Source: Chloroflexota bacterium (GTDB taxonomy: Bacteria > Chloroflexota > Dehalococcoidia > E44-bin15). Taken from it: a stretch of DNA of 34,729 nucleotides. The stretch lies in NCBI GenBank assembly GCA_030626475.1, contig DAOUOW010000007.1, positions 1-34,729 on the forward strand, in the 5' to 3' direction. Below, piece by piece: positions 1 to 8,185 of the stretch. Every line of letters begins with the position of its first letter. Within the stretch, counting starts at the first letter, position 1. Under the pieces are notes generated by a model that saw only the letters and a program-made list of their open reading frames with translations, was not told the origin of the DNA and did no database searches. The translations under genes were made by a program, and so were the position numbers.

Positions 1-54
1 CCCCGTGACCCCACCCCGCGCGACGGGATTGACAATTACCTTAGCGTGAGTCAT
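1..54 (-). CDS. Diacylglycerol/lipid kinase family protein, N-terminal fragment (cut by window edge)
   Basis: Reading the minus strand from an ATG at 54-52 gives 18 open codons to the window edge. They include the motif KVIVNPVARGG, which resembles the first beta strand and glycine-rich turn of the diacylglycerol kinase/LCB5 catalytic domain (usual form VIVNPxAGxG). The ATG lies 3 nt after the TAG of the preceding minus-strand gene, so the two are probably co-transcribed. Family proteins phosphorylate diacylglycerol or related lipids at the membrane. Only 18 residues are visible, so the call rests on one motif and stays tentative. Confidence 0.45.
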   Translation of the reverse strand, partial: MTHAKVIVNPVARGGVTG

Positions 55-57
55 GGC

Positions 58-882
58 CTAACTCAGATCCAAAGCTTGCTCGATGGCGCTGAGCTCAGCA
101 GCAAGCTCAATGGGAGGCTCAGCACCCTTGATCGCCGTATCTGGGTCCTTGAGCCCAGCGCCAGTGATGATGCAAACCACCTTTTTGCCCTTGAGGCTGA
201 TACCCTGTCCCGCCACCTTGATCCCCTGCTCAATCCAAACAACCTCGGGGCGCGGAGTCATCACCTCACGAGCGCTGCGGTCGCCAAAATCGAAAACCTT
301 ATGCAGCATCTCCGCCTCAGCCTCCTCTACCGTCCCCTCCTCCTGCCCTACCGAGATCATGGTGCGGATCTCCTCCTCGCTCACCACCTCCTGAGGCACT
401 GCGGGCCTGCCCCCGGCCCCGGAGAGGGCGGAACCGAGCCAGCCAAGCCCAGTGGCTATCGGAGACACCACCCGGGTGATGGTCCCCAGAGGATAGACAT
501 AGAGCAGGGCCAATCTCTCCGCATGCTGGGTGGCAAAAGTCTTGGGGGTAACCTCGGCAAAGATGAGAAGCAGGATAGTTACCCCGATGGTGGCCACAAG
601 CAAACCTGGTTTATCACCAAAAACAGAAACGGCCACCATGGTGCCCAGAGCGGCAACAGCAACGTTGACAAAATTGTTGCACAACAGCACCGTGGCCAAT
701 AGCCTTTCTGGCCGCTCCGTCATCTGGGCTACCTTATCTGCTCCCATGACCTTGGTCTCCACCAAGTGCTTTACCCGCATCCGTTGCAGGGAGATGAAGG
801 CGGTCTCGGCACTGGAAAAGAAGGCCGATGCCCCCAGGCATACAAAGAGAAGCACTAAATATAACACATCGGTACTATCCAC
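58..882 (-). CDS. Chimeric ORF: CNNM/HlyC (DUF21) membrane protein joined to threonine synthase C-terminus
   Basis: The first roughly 205 residues are a CNNM transmembrane (DUF21) domain, as found in CorB/HlyC-type ion transporters. Visible marks are the SSAETAF motif near residue 25, a conserved TPKTFA, and several hydrophobic helices. It is followed by the entry into the first CBS domain (REVMTPRPEVVWIE). At about base 225 the protein changes in frame to the tail of threonine synthase, including VVCIITG and GLKDPDTAIK. It lacks the rest of the CBS pair and the CorC_HlyC domain, where family proteins run to about 430 residues. GTG at 882 is preferred over GTG at 900 because AAAGGGGG sits about 6 nt upstream of it. 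Either an in-frame deletion fused corB-like and thrC genes, or the contig is misjoined. It is unlikely to have threonine synthase activity. Confidence 0.8.
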   Translation of the reverse strand: MDSTDVLYLVLLFVCLGASAFFSSAETAFISLQRMRVKHLVETKVMGADKVAQMTERPERLLATVLLCNNFVNVAVAALGTMVAVSVFGDKPGLLVATIGVTILLLIFAEVTPKTFATQHAERLALLYVYPLGTITRVVSPIATGLGWLGSALSGAGGRPAVPQEVVSEEEIRTMISVGQEEGTVEEAEAEMLHKVFDFGDRSAREVMTPRPEVVWIEQGIKVAGQGISLKGKKVVCIITGAGLKDPDTAIKGAEPPIELAAELSAIEQALDLS

Positions 883-927
883 AGCATACCCCCTTTTCAC
901 CCCCTTCAGGGTGAATCCTCAAATTTC

Positions 928-955
928 ATTATATCATCCACTACCTCCCTGTCAA
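928..955 (-). promoter_or_regulatory. Consensus sigma-70-type promoter for the CNNM gene
   Basis: On the minus strand, TTGACA (955-950), a 16-nt spacer and TATAAT (933-928) give a perfect match to both boxes. The predicted transcription start lies near 921, about 40 nt before the GTG start at 882. The 40-bp tandem repeats lie immediately upstream of the -35 box. Confidence 0.75.
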
Positions 956-960
956 AATTC

Positions 961-1062
961 TTCGCTCTAGACGCTATGGTTTTTGCGCCCTTAGCACCTT
1001 TTCACTCTAGATGCTGTGGTTTTTTCGCCCTTGGCGCTTTTTTGCTCTATCCCCTGTGGTAT
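961..1062. repeat. 40-bp tandem repeat, two full copies and a partial third
   Basis: CTCTAG or CTCTAT recurs at 965, 1005 and 1045, exactly 40 bp apart. It is each time followed 5 to 7 bases later by a TGGT motif, and in the first two copies by TTTT(T)GCGCCCTT or TTTTTTCGCCCTT. Copies 1 and 2 agree over most of the unit, and copy 3 decays after about 22 bases. The array fills the divergent intergenic region between the CNNM gene and tsaD. Its role is unknown. It could be a short non-coding repeat or regulator-binding direct repeats. Confidence 0.7.
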
Positions 1063-1131
1063 TGAGAAGCCCGCTGCTTTCGCTATCCATAGCCCGCTTG
1101 TCAATCCCAGCACCACAGTGCAACAAGCCTA

Positions 1132-1160
1132 TTGCCTGAAAAAGAGGCATCTGCTATATT
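1132..1160 (+). promoter_or_regulatory. Candidate promoter placing the tsaD start codon at +1
   Basis: TTGCCT (1132-1137), a 17-nt spacer and TATATT (1155-1160) precede the tsaD ATG at 1168. The -10 box ends 7 nt before the ATG, which is where transcription would normally begin. No Shine-Dalgarno sequence is visible. This suggests a leaderless mRNA. It also argues against the TTG at 1132 as the start, because that codon would overlap the -35 box. Confidence 0.5.
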
Positions 1161-1167
1161 GAGAAAA

Positions 1168-2148
1168 ATGAAGCTCCTGGGTATCGAAACCTCCTGCGAT
1201 GAAACGGCAGCCGCAGTAGTGGAAGAGGGAAGGGAAATCCTCTCCAATATCGTTGCTTCTCAGGTGGACATCCACGCCCGCTATGGGGGAATTGTCCCCG
1301 AGGTTGCCTCCCGCCAGCACCTGATCACCGTCATCCCTATCATCCAAGAGGCCATGGCCCAGGCCCAAGCCCAGTGGCACGACCTGGATGGCATCGCCGT
1401 TACCATCGGGCCGGGGCTTGCCGGCTCCCTCCTGGTGGGGGTGAACATCGCCAAGGCCATCGCCCTGGCCCAAAACCTACCCCTTACGGGCATAAACCAC
1501 CTCGAGGGGCATATCTATGCCATCTGGCTTGAGGATAGAGAGCCGGATTTCCCCTGCCTGTGCCTGATCGTCTCCGGGGGACATACCGACCTCCTGCTGA
1601 TGAGGGGTCATGGCGATTACCTGCCCCTGGGACGAACTAGGGACGATGCCGCCGGGGAAGCATTCGACAAGGTGGCCAGGATATTGGATCTCGGCTATCC
1701 CGGCGGTCCCGCTATAGAGCAGGCAGCCCTCAGCGGCAACGACGCCCTCCACCCACTGCCCCGCGCCTGGCTCAAGGGCAGTGATGACTTCAGCTTCAGT
1801 GGGCTGAAGACCGCAGTGCTGCGCCTGGTGGAGGGAAAGCAAGACCTTTCCCCTGCTGATGTCGCTGCCAGCTTTCAACAGGCAGTGGTCGATGTTCTGG
1901 TCACTAAAACGATAGCAGCGGCAAAAAGGCTCGGCGCCAAGCAGATTCTCCTCGCCGGTGGTGTCGCCGCCAATCGTCTCCTGAGACAGACCCTAGATCA
2001 GCGTTCCCCCCTACCTGTCCTGGTTCCCACACCCCTCCTCTGCACCGACAACGCAGCCATGATCGCCAGCTGCGGTTACTTTCACCTCAAAGCGGGCCAC
2101 AGCACAGGATGGGACCTCGATGTAGCCCCCAACCTCAGGCTGCCCTAG
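1168..2148 (+). CDS. tsaD: tRNA N6-adenosine threonylcarbamoyltransferase TsaD
   Basis: TsaD (Gcp/Kae1/YgjD) transfers threonylcarbamoyl from threonylcarbamoyl-AMP to A37 of ANN-decoding tRNAs in the cytoplasm. Its metal ligands are in the HLEGH motif (about residue 110), and the ASKHA nucleotide-binding signatures are [14 protein letters not shown] at the N-terminus, [10 protein letters not shown], and [11 protein letters not shown] with CTDNAAM near the C-terminus. ATG at 1168 is chosen because family proteins begin with this [13 protein letters not shown] sequence. An upstream in-frame TTG at 1132 would add 12 unconserved residues. The 326-residue length is normal. It is transcribed alone, divergent from the CNNM gene and convergent with the DUF2851 gene. 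Its usual partners TsaB, TsaC and TsaE are not in the window. Confidence 0.95.
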   Translation: MKLLGIETSCDETAAAVVEEGREILSNIVASQVDIHARYGGIVPEVASRQHLITVIPIIQEAMAQAQAQWHDLDGIAVTIGPGLAGSLLVGVNIAKAIALAQNLPLTGINHLEGHIYAIWLEDREPDFPCLCLIVSGGHTDLLLMRGHGDYLPLGRTRDDAAGEAFDKVARILDLGYPGGPAIEQAALSGNDALHPLPRAWLKGSDDFSFSGLKTAVLRLVEGKQDLSPADVAASFQQAVVDVLVTKTIAAAKRLGAKQILLAGGVAANRLLRQTLDQRSPLPVLVPTPLLCTDNAAMIASCGYFHLKAGHSTGWDLDVAPNLRLP

Positions 2149-2208
2149 AAAATCTTCCCCTTGAGCCGGGCGAAAAGATCCCCATAGATCGCTCCTTTGC
2201 CTCGCCAC

Positions 2209-3444
2209 TCACCCTCTCCCCAAGGGACAATTGAGGCAATCCCCATCGAGGCAAAGGCTGTAGTAAATATGGATCAGGCCCTGCTGGCGCCGCGCTGAAC
2301 TCACCACCATCGCGCCCTCCTCGGCAAAAAGCTGTCTTCGCATCTGCCTTGTTATCTGGTTTTCCTCCAGCTCGGGATAGTTTCTATAAAGCTCAAGGGC
2401 GCGATCCCTTAGCTCTGGCTCTGACTCCCTTTCACCCCAGGCAAAGGAAAACGGCAAAACGATGTTCACCACCATCTCCCTGGCTCTCCCCTGCCCGATG
2501 AGGGCGCTATTTGCCCCGTCACCTGTTACCAACATCCCTCGCTCCAGACTCCGATAACCTCTCTTCAGATCTGCCCCGCCGACCAGCTCCAGCACCCCGG
2601 AGGCAAGCCCCCTTTCTGTATAGCGGGCCAGCAGATAGCCAGCCCCCGCAATTCGTAGTTGTGGCCTATTTTGAGGGCGAAGTCCAGAGAGGTGCCATTT
2701 GGCCTGGCACAGAGGCTCAATCCCCTGTGAGGAAGGCGCTAGCCCGGCCCCGCTCAAGAGCGCCTGCTCCAGCACCAGCCCCCACCTGTGCCTGCTCTCC
2801 CGGCGAGCAATTCCCTGTAATGCCTTCAGCGGCAAGCGACGAGCCAGCTCCTGGAAGGGCTCCTTATTCCTGCTATAGCCCAACGCCCCCATCAAGCCCT
2901 CATAAAGTACCTGATCACCCTCCTTAGCAGCTAGCTCCTGCCGAAAATGGGCCGCTTTCAGCCCAAATCGCTCCTCGCCAGCCTCATCCAGTAGCTTCCC
3001 CACCGCAGCAACACCTAGCCGCGCCTGCAAATTATGGCACGGCTCATCATACTCATCAAAGGGAAAGGGGAGCCCATCCATCTCCATTGGCGTGAACTCC
3101 AAGTAAGGGTGTAGCGGGAGAACGGGCACCCTGTTGCCATTTTGAAGCACCGTATCCATGCCCTCGTCATCCCACATCACCACATGAAGGATGACCCCAT
3201 TATAGGCGGGATCCCGTTGGTGACCGTGACTGCGCCACTGGCTGGACCTAACATGAACCTCAACATCCCCTTTTACCACCCCCTTCCCCTCTATGGCGAT
3301 AATGGCATGGTGAAAGTCTGGGCCGCCGCCACCGTTCACCCACCCAGGATGGATAACTTGGAGTGCTTCTCCACCAGTGGTCACCAGCTCCCTCCCCCTC
3401 AGCATCTTGCTCCGCCAAACCCGAACCAAAATCTCTTCCTTCAT
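2209..3444 (-). CDS. DUF2851 family protein
   Basis: The family's conserved core is clear: a tryptophan-containing N-terminus, then LQVIHPGWVNGGGGPDFHHA, KGDVEVHVRSSQW and GVILHVVMWDD within the first 120 residues. The protein ends in C-x4-C-x2-C (CLDGDCLNC), which suggests a metal site. The biochemical function of the family is unknown. I chose ATG at 3444, preceded by AGAGGGGG. An extension to 3540 would add 32 poorly conserved residues and overlap the DUF488 gene. It follows the DUF488 gene on the same strand with a 61-nt gap, so it is probably the last gene of a DUF72-DUF488-DUF2851 unit. Confidence 0.85.
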   Translation of the reverse strand: MKEEILVRVWRSKMLRGRELVTTGGEALQVIHPGWVNGGGGPDFHHAIIAIEGKGVVKGDVEVHVRSSQWRSHGHQRDPAYNGVILHVVMWDDEGMDTVLQNGNRVPVLPLHPYLEFTPMEMDGLPFPFDEYDEPCHNLQARLGVAAVGKLLDEAGEERFGLKAAHFRQELAAKEGDQVLYEGLMGALGYSRNKEPFQELARRLPLKALQGIARRESRHRWGLVLEQALLSGAGLAPSSQGIEPLCQAKWHLSGLRPQNRPQLRIAGAGYLLARYTERGLASGVLELVGGADLKRGYRSLERGMLVTGDGANSALIGQGRAREMVVNIVLPFSFAWGERESEPELRDRALELYRNYPELEENQITRQMRRQLFAEEGAMVVSSARRQQGLIHIYYSLCLDGDCLNCPLGRG

Positions 3445-3505
3445 TGCCCCCTCTTGTGCCCCCCATTTTACGCCATTGCGCGTATAACAAAAAGCGTTGA
3501 TCCCT

Positions 3506-3943
3506 TTACCTTGGCTTTGGCACCCAGCTTCTGTTCTCATCTATGACATGGACCACCTGCCAGCCCTCCCGCTCCAGCTCCCGGCCAATAAACCTTCGGT
3601 GACAGCGCCAGGGGAAGCGCTCAGCGCAGAGAAAGGCCACCCTTCGCTCCCGTGCCAATTCCTCCAGCCGCTCAAGCCCGCGCTTGAACTCCCCCGTGCT
3701 CAGGTAAGACTGATATCCCCCGCTACGGTATCCTCCCAGCTCTTGCCCCAGATATATATAACCAAAACCCTCCCCCTCCAGCAGCATGACAAGCTCCTCC
3801 CTTTTGAAGTGCTGAAACCTGCTGCTGGGGAAGCGGCGCACATCCACCACTAGCTCAACATCGAGGCTTCGCAGCAAATCCAAAAACTCACCAGGAGTAC
3901 GATTGCTAGTTCCCAAGCTATAAATAACCTCGCCCCCCCTCAC
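3506..3943 (-). CDS. DUF488 domain protein
   Basis: This is a 145-residue protein spanning the whole DUF488 fold. It has YSLGTSNRT at the N-terminus, VDVRRFPSSR near residue 35, YLGQELGG near 65 and FLCAERFPWRCHRRFI near 103-118. The conserved Cys-Ala-Glu and Cys-His-Arg are typical of the family, and its activity has not been established as far as I know. The GTG start overlaps the TGA of the decayed DUF72 gene by 4 nt (GTGA), so translation of the two was once coupled. DUF488 and DUF72 genes are commonly neighbours. With DUF72 broken, this gene may now be translated less efficiently or from an independent signal. Confidence 0.88.
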   Translation of the reverse strand: MRGGEVIYSLGTSNRTPGEFLDLLRSLDVELVVDVRRFPSSRFQHFKREELVMLLEGEGFGYIYLGQELGGYRSGGYQSYLSTGEFKRGLERLEELARERRVAFLCAERFPWRCHRRFIGRELEREGWQVVHVIDENRSWVPKPR

Positions 3944-4431
3944 CCGGTTTCCTCCTTAACCAGCGCTTCAAACCTCAGGGCATCATCATACATGCTCAGG
4001 TTGAGGAACTTTCGCCCTATGGTGGTGAAGAACTGCCTCATATTAGCCACATTCCGTTCCTCCTCGCTAAAGCTGGGAGGGCACTGGAAAACAATAACCC
4101 TGGCCTGAAGCACCTCAGCGATCTCCTCGGTCCTGTGCCAAGCCGCCATCACCTCCTCGGTGGGCCTGAAGAAACCGTAGTTACCCTCCTTCCCCTCAGG
4201 GATGGTGAGCCTCGCCCTGCGGTAGGTGGGACTGGAAGCAGGATGAGTGATCACCTGCCAAGCCTTGACTGCGAATTCAAAGCCCGGAGGGGCTTACTCC
4301 CGCCACCTCAGGGCAGTATCGAGTCGGGGCGGCTGACAAAAGGTTCGCTGCACCTCCACCAGCCTGAACTGGGAGAGGTAATGCTTCATCCCCTTGGGAA
4401 AGCCACAGCAACCTATCTTAACCCGCTCCAT
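3940..4431 (-). pseudogene. Decayed DUF72 gene (nonsense codon plus internal deletion)
   Basis: From ATG at 4431 the reading frame begins like DUF72 (MERVKIGCCGFPKG, then VEVQRTF). It hits an in-frame TAA at 4296-4294 and then continues in the same frame with GFEFAVKAWQVITH, YGFFRPTEEV and VIVFQCPPSF, all DUF72 core motifs. After TTIGRK the sequence jumps straight to NLSMYDDALRF, which resembles the extreme C-terminus of the family. Roughly 90 central residues are therefore missing. The total frame is 163 codons against about 240-260 usually. Two independent lesions make this a pseudogene. A short ORF from GTG at 4254 is only its remnant. Confidence 0.82.
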
Positions 4432-4503
4432 ATTAGGCCATAGCGCCAGAGGTCAAGTTGTCACCCCGGAGTACCCTTCGCCTTGCAGCCACAGCACAGC
4501 TAT

Positions 4504-4749
4504 TCAAAGCTTTCCCTGCTCCCCCTCCGAGGAATCAGCCTTATAGCTAAAGCTGGCCCGCTCGGCGATGATGGTAAGCAGCCGCGAGGAGGCGCCACGG
4601 GGCTGGTACATCCCGGTCTCCCACTCGCTAATAGTCTGCTGCCGCGTACCCAGCTCGTCAGCCAGCTCCCGCTGAGTGAGCCCTAAATGTCGCCTCAGGG
4701 CATGAATCCGGTCCTGATCCCAGTTTGCCTTTTTCCTTCTCCCTCTCAC
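4504..4749 (-). CDS. Small XRE-type HTH DNA-binding protein
   Basis: This is an 81-residue protein with a Cro/XRE helix-turn-helix at about residues 13-60: ALRRHLGLTQRELADELGTRQQTISEWE. An arginine/lysine-rich N-terminus precedes it and an acidic tail follows. There is no effector domain. The GTG at 4749 follows GAGGGTGAGAGG, a purine-rich region that could serve as ribosome binding site. It lies upstream of the decayed DUF72 gene on the same strand and divergent from groES. A palindrome overlapping its own promoter suggests autoregulation. The regulated genes are unknown. Confidence 0.82.
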   Translation of the reverse strand: MRGRRKKANWDQDRIHALRRHLGLTQRELADELGTRQQTISEWETGMYQPRGASSRLLTIIAERASFSYKADSSEGEQGKL

Positions 4750-4769
4750 CCTCTCACCCTCCCACCGTC

Positions 4770-4798
4770 ACGTTACACGTTTCAGTGTATAACGTCAA
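4770..4798 (-). promoter_or_regulatory. Candidate promoter and operator of the HTH gene
   Basis: On the minus strand TTGACG (4798-4793) and TAACGT (4775-4770) are separated by 17 nt. The spacer and boxes are covered by an inverted repeat, ACGTTACAC and GTGTATAACGT (4770-4795), imperfect by one inserted base. Dyads of this kind placed in a promoter often bind a small XRE repressor. The -10 match is weak, so the promoter part is tentative. Confidence 0.4.
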
Positions 4799-4826
4799 GG
4801 CCAGTTTCGGGGAGAAAAAACCATAC

Positions 4827-4855
4827 TTGACGGGCAATGGAGGAAATAATAGAAT
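4827..4855 (+). promoter_or_regulatory. Candidate groESL promoter
   Basis: TTGACG (4827-4832), a 17-nt spacer and TAGAAT (4850-4855) form a good sigma-70-type promoter upstream of groES. A second, weaker candidate, TTGCGA (4906-4911)-N17-TAATAT (4929-4934), would start transcription within CIRCE, the more usual arrangement. Both could be used. Confidence 0.55.
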
Positions 4856-4937
4856 ATAATTGTGCTTCAAGCCATGTCACCGACCATCAGGGGCGCTAGG
4901 CTCACTTGCGATGCAGGGTAATCTGAGCTAATATAGC

Positions 4938-4964
4938 TTAGCACTCTCGCTGTGAGAGTGCTAA
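4938..4964 (+). promoter_or_regulatory. CIRCE operator (HrcA binding site)
   Basis: TTAGCACTC, a 9-nt spacer and GAGTGCTAA form a perfect 9-bp inverted repeat identical to the CIRCE consensus. It lies 35 nt before the groES start. In bacteria with HrcA, the repressor binds CIRCE and releases it when GroEL is titrated by unfolded protein. hrcA itself is not in the window. Confidence 0.97.
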
Positions 4965-4999
4965 AGATATTTGCAGTGTAAAATTCAGAGGAGGTTAAA

Positions 5000-5293
5000 G
5001 TGGTAGCTAAGTTGAAGCCGTTGGGAGATCGGGTCCTGGTGAAACCCATGGTTGAGGAAGAGGTAACCAAGAGTGGCATCATAGTGCCCGACACCGCCAA
5101 AGAGAAGCCGCAGCGGGGTGAGATCATCGCTGTCGGACCAGGAAGGCTGGATGAGCAGGGAAAGTATATCGCCATGGAGGTCAAAAAGGGCGACAAGGTG
5201 CTCTATGCCAGGTATGCCGGCACCGAGGTCAAGATCGACGACGATGAATATTTGATCCTGCGAGAGAGCGATATCTTAGCTAAGCTTACATGA
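5000..5293 (+). CDS. groES: Co-chaperonin GroES
   Basis: This 97-residue protein is full length for GroES, the heptameric lid that caps the GroEL cavity. Motifs include [12 protein letters not shown] at the N-terminus, the mobile loop around [12 protein letters not shown], and [31 protein letters not shown] at the C-terminus, the last described here as separate strands of the beta barrel. The start is GTG, with AGGAGGT at 4989-4995. groEL follows after 28 nt, so the two form the standard operon, controlled by the CIRCE site upstream. Confidence 0.97.
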   Translation: MVAKLKPLGDRVLVKPMVEEEVTKSGIIVPDTAKEKPQRGEIIAVGPGRLDEQGKYIAMEVKKGDKVLYARYAGTEVKIDDDEYLILRESDILAKLT

Positions 5294-5306
5294 AGGCGAT
5301 AAATAG

Positions 5307-6929
<1,623 letters not shown>

Positions 6930-6956
6930 CACCTGAGCATAGACCCGCTTCTTTAT

Positions 6957-6986
6957 CGTAGCTGCGGTCACCAGGCCGTAGCTACG
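6957..6986 (+). terminator. Hairpin after groEL, possible terminator
   Basis: CGTAGCTGCGG and CCGTAGCTACG pair over 11 positions (one G-U) around an 8-nt loop, 27 nt after the groEL stop. Only a weak T-rich stretch follows, so termination may be partial or rho-assisted. The stem could also shield mRNA ends before the glycosyltransferase gene. Confidence 0.5.
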
Positions 6987-7033
6987 ACTTTCAACAAATC
7001 TCTTGGGCAATGATTGGATTAAGGAGGAGAGCG

Positions 7034-8170
7034 ATGCGGATTGCCCAGATAGCACCATTGGATTTGAGGGTGCCTCCCGCAGCATATGGAGGGACCGAGC
7101 TGGTGGTAAGTCTGCTGACCGAGGAGCTGATTAGGAGGGGGCATGAGGTTACCCTGTTCGCCAGCGGCGATTCGGTGACCGCGGCCTCGCTTCGCTCCGT
7201 TTGCCCCCATATGCTGAGGGGGTCAGCAGTAAACGCCCATGATGCTCTTATTTACCGCCTGTTGAACGCTATGTCCCCCTTCGAGCAGGCCCCTAACTTT
7301 GACATCATCCACAATCATACCTTTCCGGAAGGGATGGCGATGGCGAATCTAGCCGGGACACCTGTGCTAGCCACACTTCATGGCGGGCTTAGTGAGCCGG
7401 GCAGGGCGCTTCTCAGCGCCTACAAAGGCTATTATAATACCATTAGCAAATCGGCAAAGTCTCTGCTACCCGATAAGGAAGGATTTGTGGGGGTGATCTA
7501 TAACGCCATCAACTGCAAATCCTTTCCTTTCTCCGCCAGAGGGGGAGATGACCTCCTTTTCTTGAGCCGCATCAGCCAAGAGAAGGGTCCCCACATCGCC
7601 ATCGAGGTGGCTAAAAGGTTGGGGCGCAGGTTAATTATTGCCGGGAATGTTGATACAGTAGATGAGGAGTACTTCAAGCAAAGGATCATGTCCCAGGTAG
7701 ATAGTGATATCGTCCAGTATTTCGGTGAGGCAGGTTACGAGGAGAAGAGGGAGCTGTTCGCCAATGCCCATTGCCTCCTGATGCCGATAACCTGGCCTGA
7801 GCCCTTCGGGTTGGTCATGGTGGAGGCCATGGCCTGCGGCACGCCGGTGATTGCCTCTAACAAGGGCGCTGCGCCAGAGATCGTCCTCGATGGTGAGACC
7901 GGCTTCATTGTCGAGAATGTGGAGCAGATGGTGGAGGCGGTGGGCGAGGTTAATCGCATCGACCGCAGCAGGTGCCGGGAGCATGTGGAGCGAAACTTCG
8001 ATGTCCCACGGATGGTGGATGATTACCTCCGTGCCTATAACTGGATACTAGAAACCGGGGGAGGTAGAAGGGCCATCCCTGATATGCTGCCAAAGCTTGC
8101 CCCTTCCCTCACTTATCCTGGCAGGACCTCTGACCACAAAATCCCATCGGGGCCGATGTCGAAAAACTAG
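7034..8170 (+). CDS. Glycosyltransferase family 4 protein
   Basis: This is a GT-B fold, retaining-type glycosyltransferase of 378 residues. The N-terminal half begins RIAQIAPLDLRVPPAAYGGTE, with the glycine-rich loop that binds the acceptor side. The C-terminal half has LLFLSRISQEKGPHIAIE and the donor-binding motif PEPFGLVMVEAMACGTPVIA (E-x7-E). ATG at 7034 has an ideal AAGGAGG upstream. The in-frame codon at 7010 would place the Shine-Dalgarno inside the gene. It is followed 15 nt later by a glycogen-debranching-type glucosidase, so it may build or remodel a glucan or another sugar polymer. The donor and acceptor cannot be read from sequence. Confidence 0.9.
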   Translation: MRIAQIAPLDLRVPPAAYGGTELVVSLLTEELIRRGHEVTLFASGDSVTAASLRSVCPHMLRGSAVNAHDALIYRLLNAMSPFEQAPNFDIIHNHTFPEGMAMANLAGTPVLATLHGGLSEPGRALLSAYKGYYNTISKSAKSLLPDKEGFVGVIYNAINCKSFPFSARGGDDLLFLSRISQEKGPHIAIEVAKRLGRRLIIAGNVDTVDEEYFKQRIMSQVDSDIVQYFGEAGYEEKRELFANAHCLLMPITWPEPFGLVMVEAMACGTPVIASNKGAAPEIVLDGETGFIVENVEQMVEAVGEVNRIDRSRCREHVERNFDVPRMVDDYLRAYNWILETGGGRRAIPDMLPKLAPSLTYPGRTSDHKIPSGPMSKN

Positions 8171-8185
8171 AGCAAAGGGGAAAAA

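Noticed and set aside
961-1062. CRISPR array
   Set aside because: The repeats are adjacent with no spacers of constant length between identical units, copies are degenerate, and there are no cas genes.
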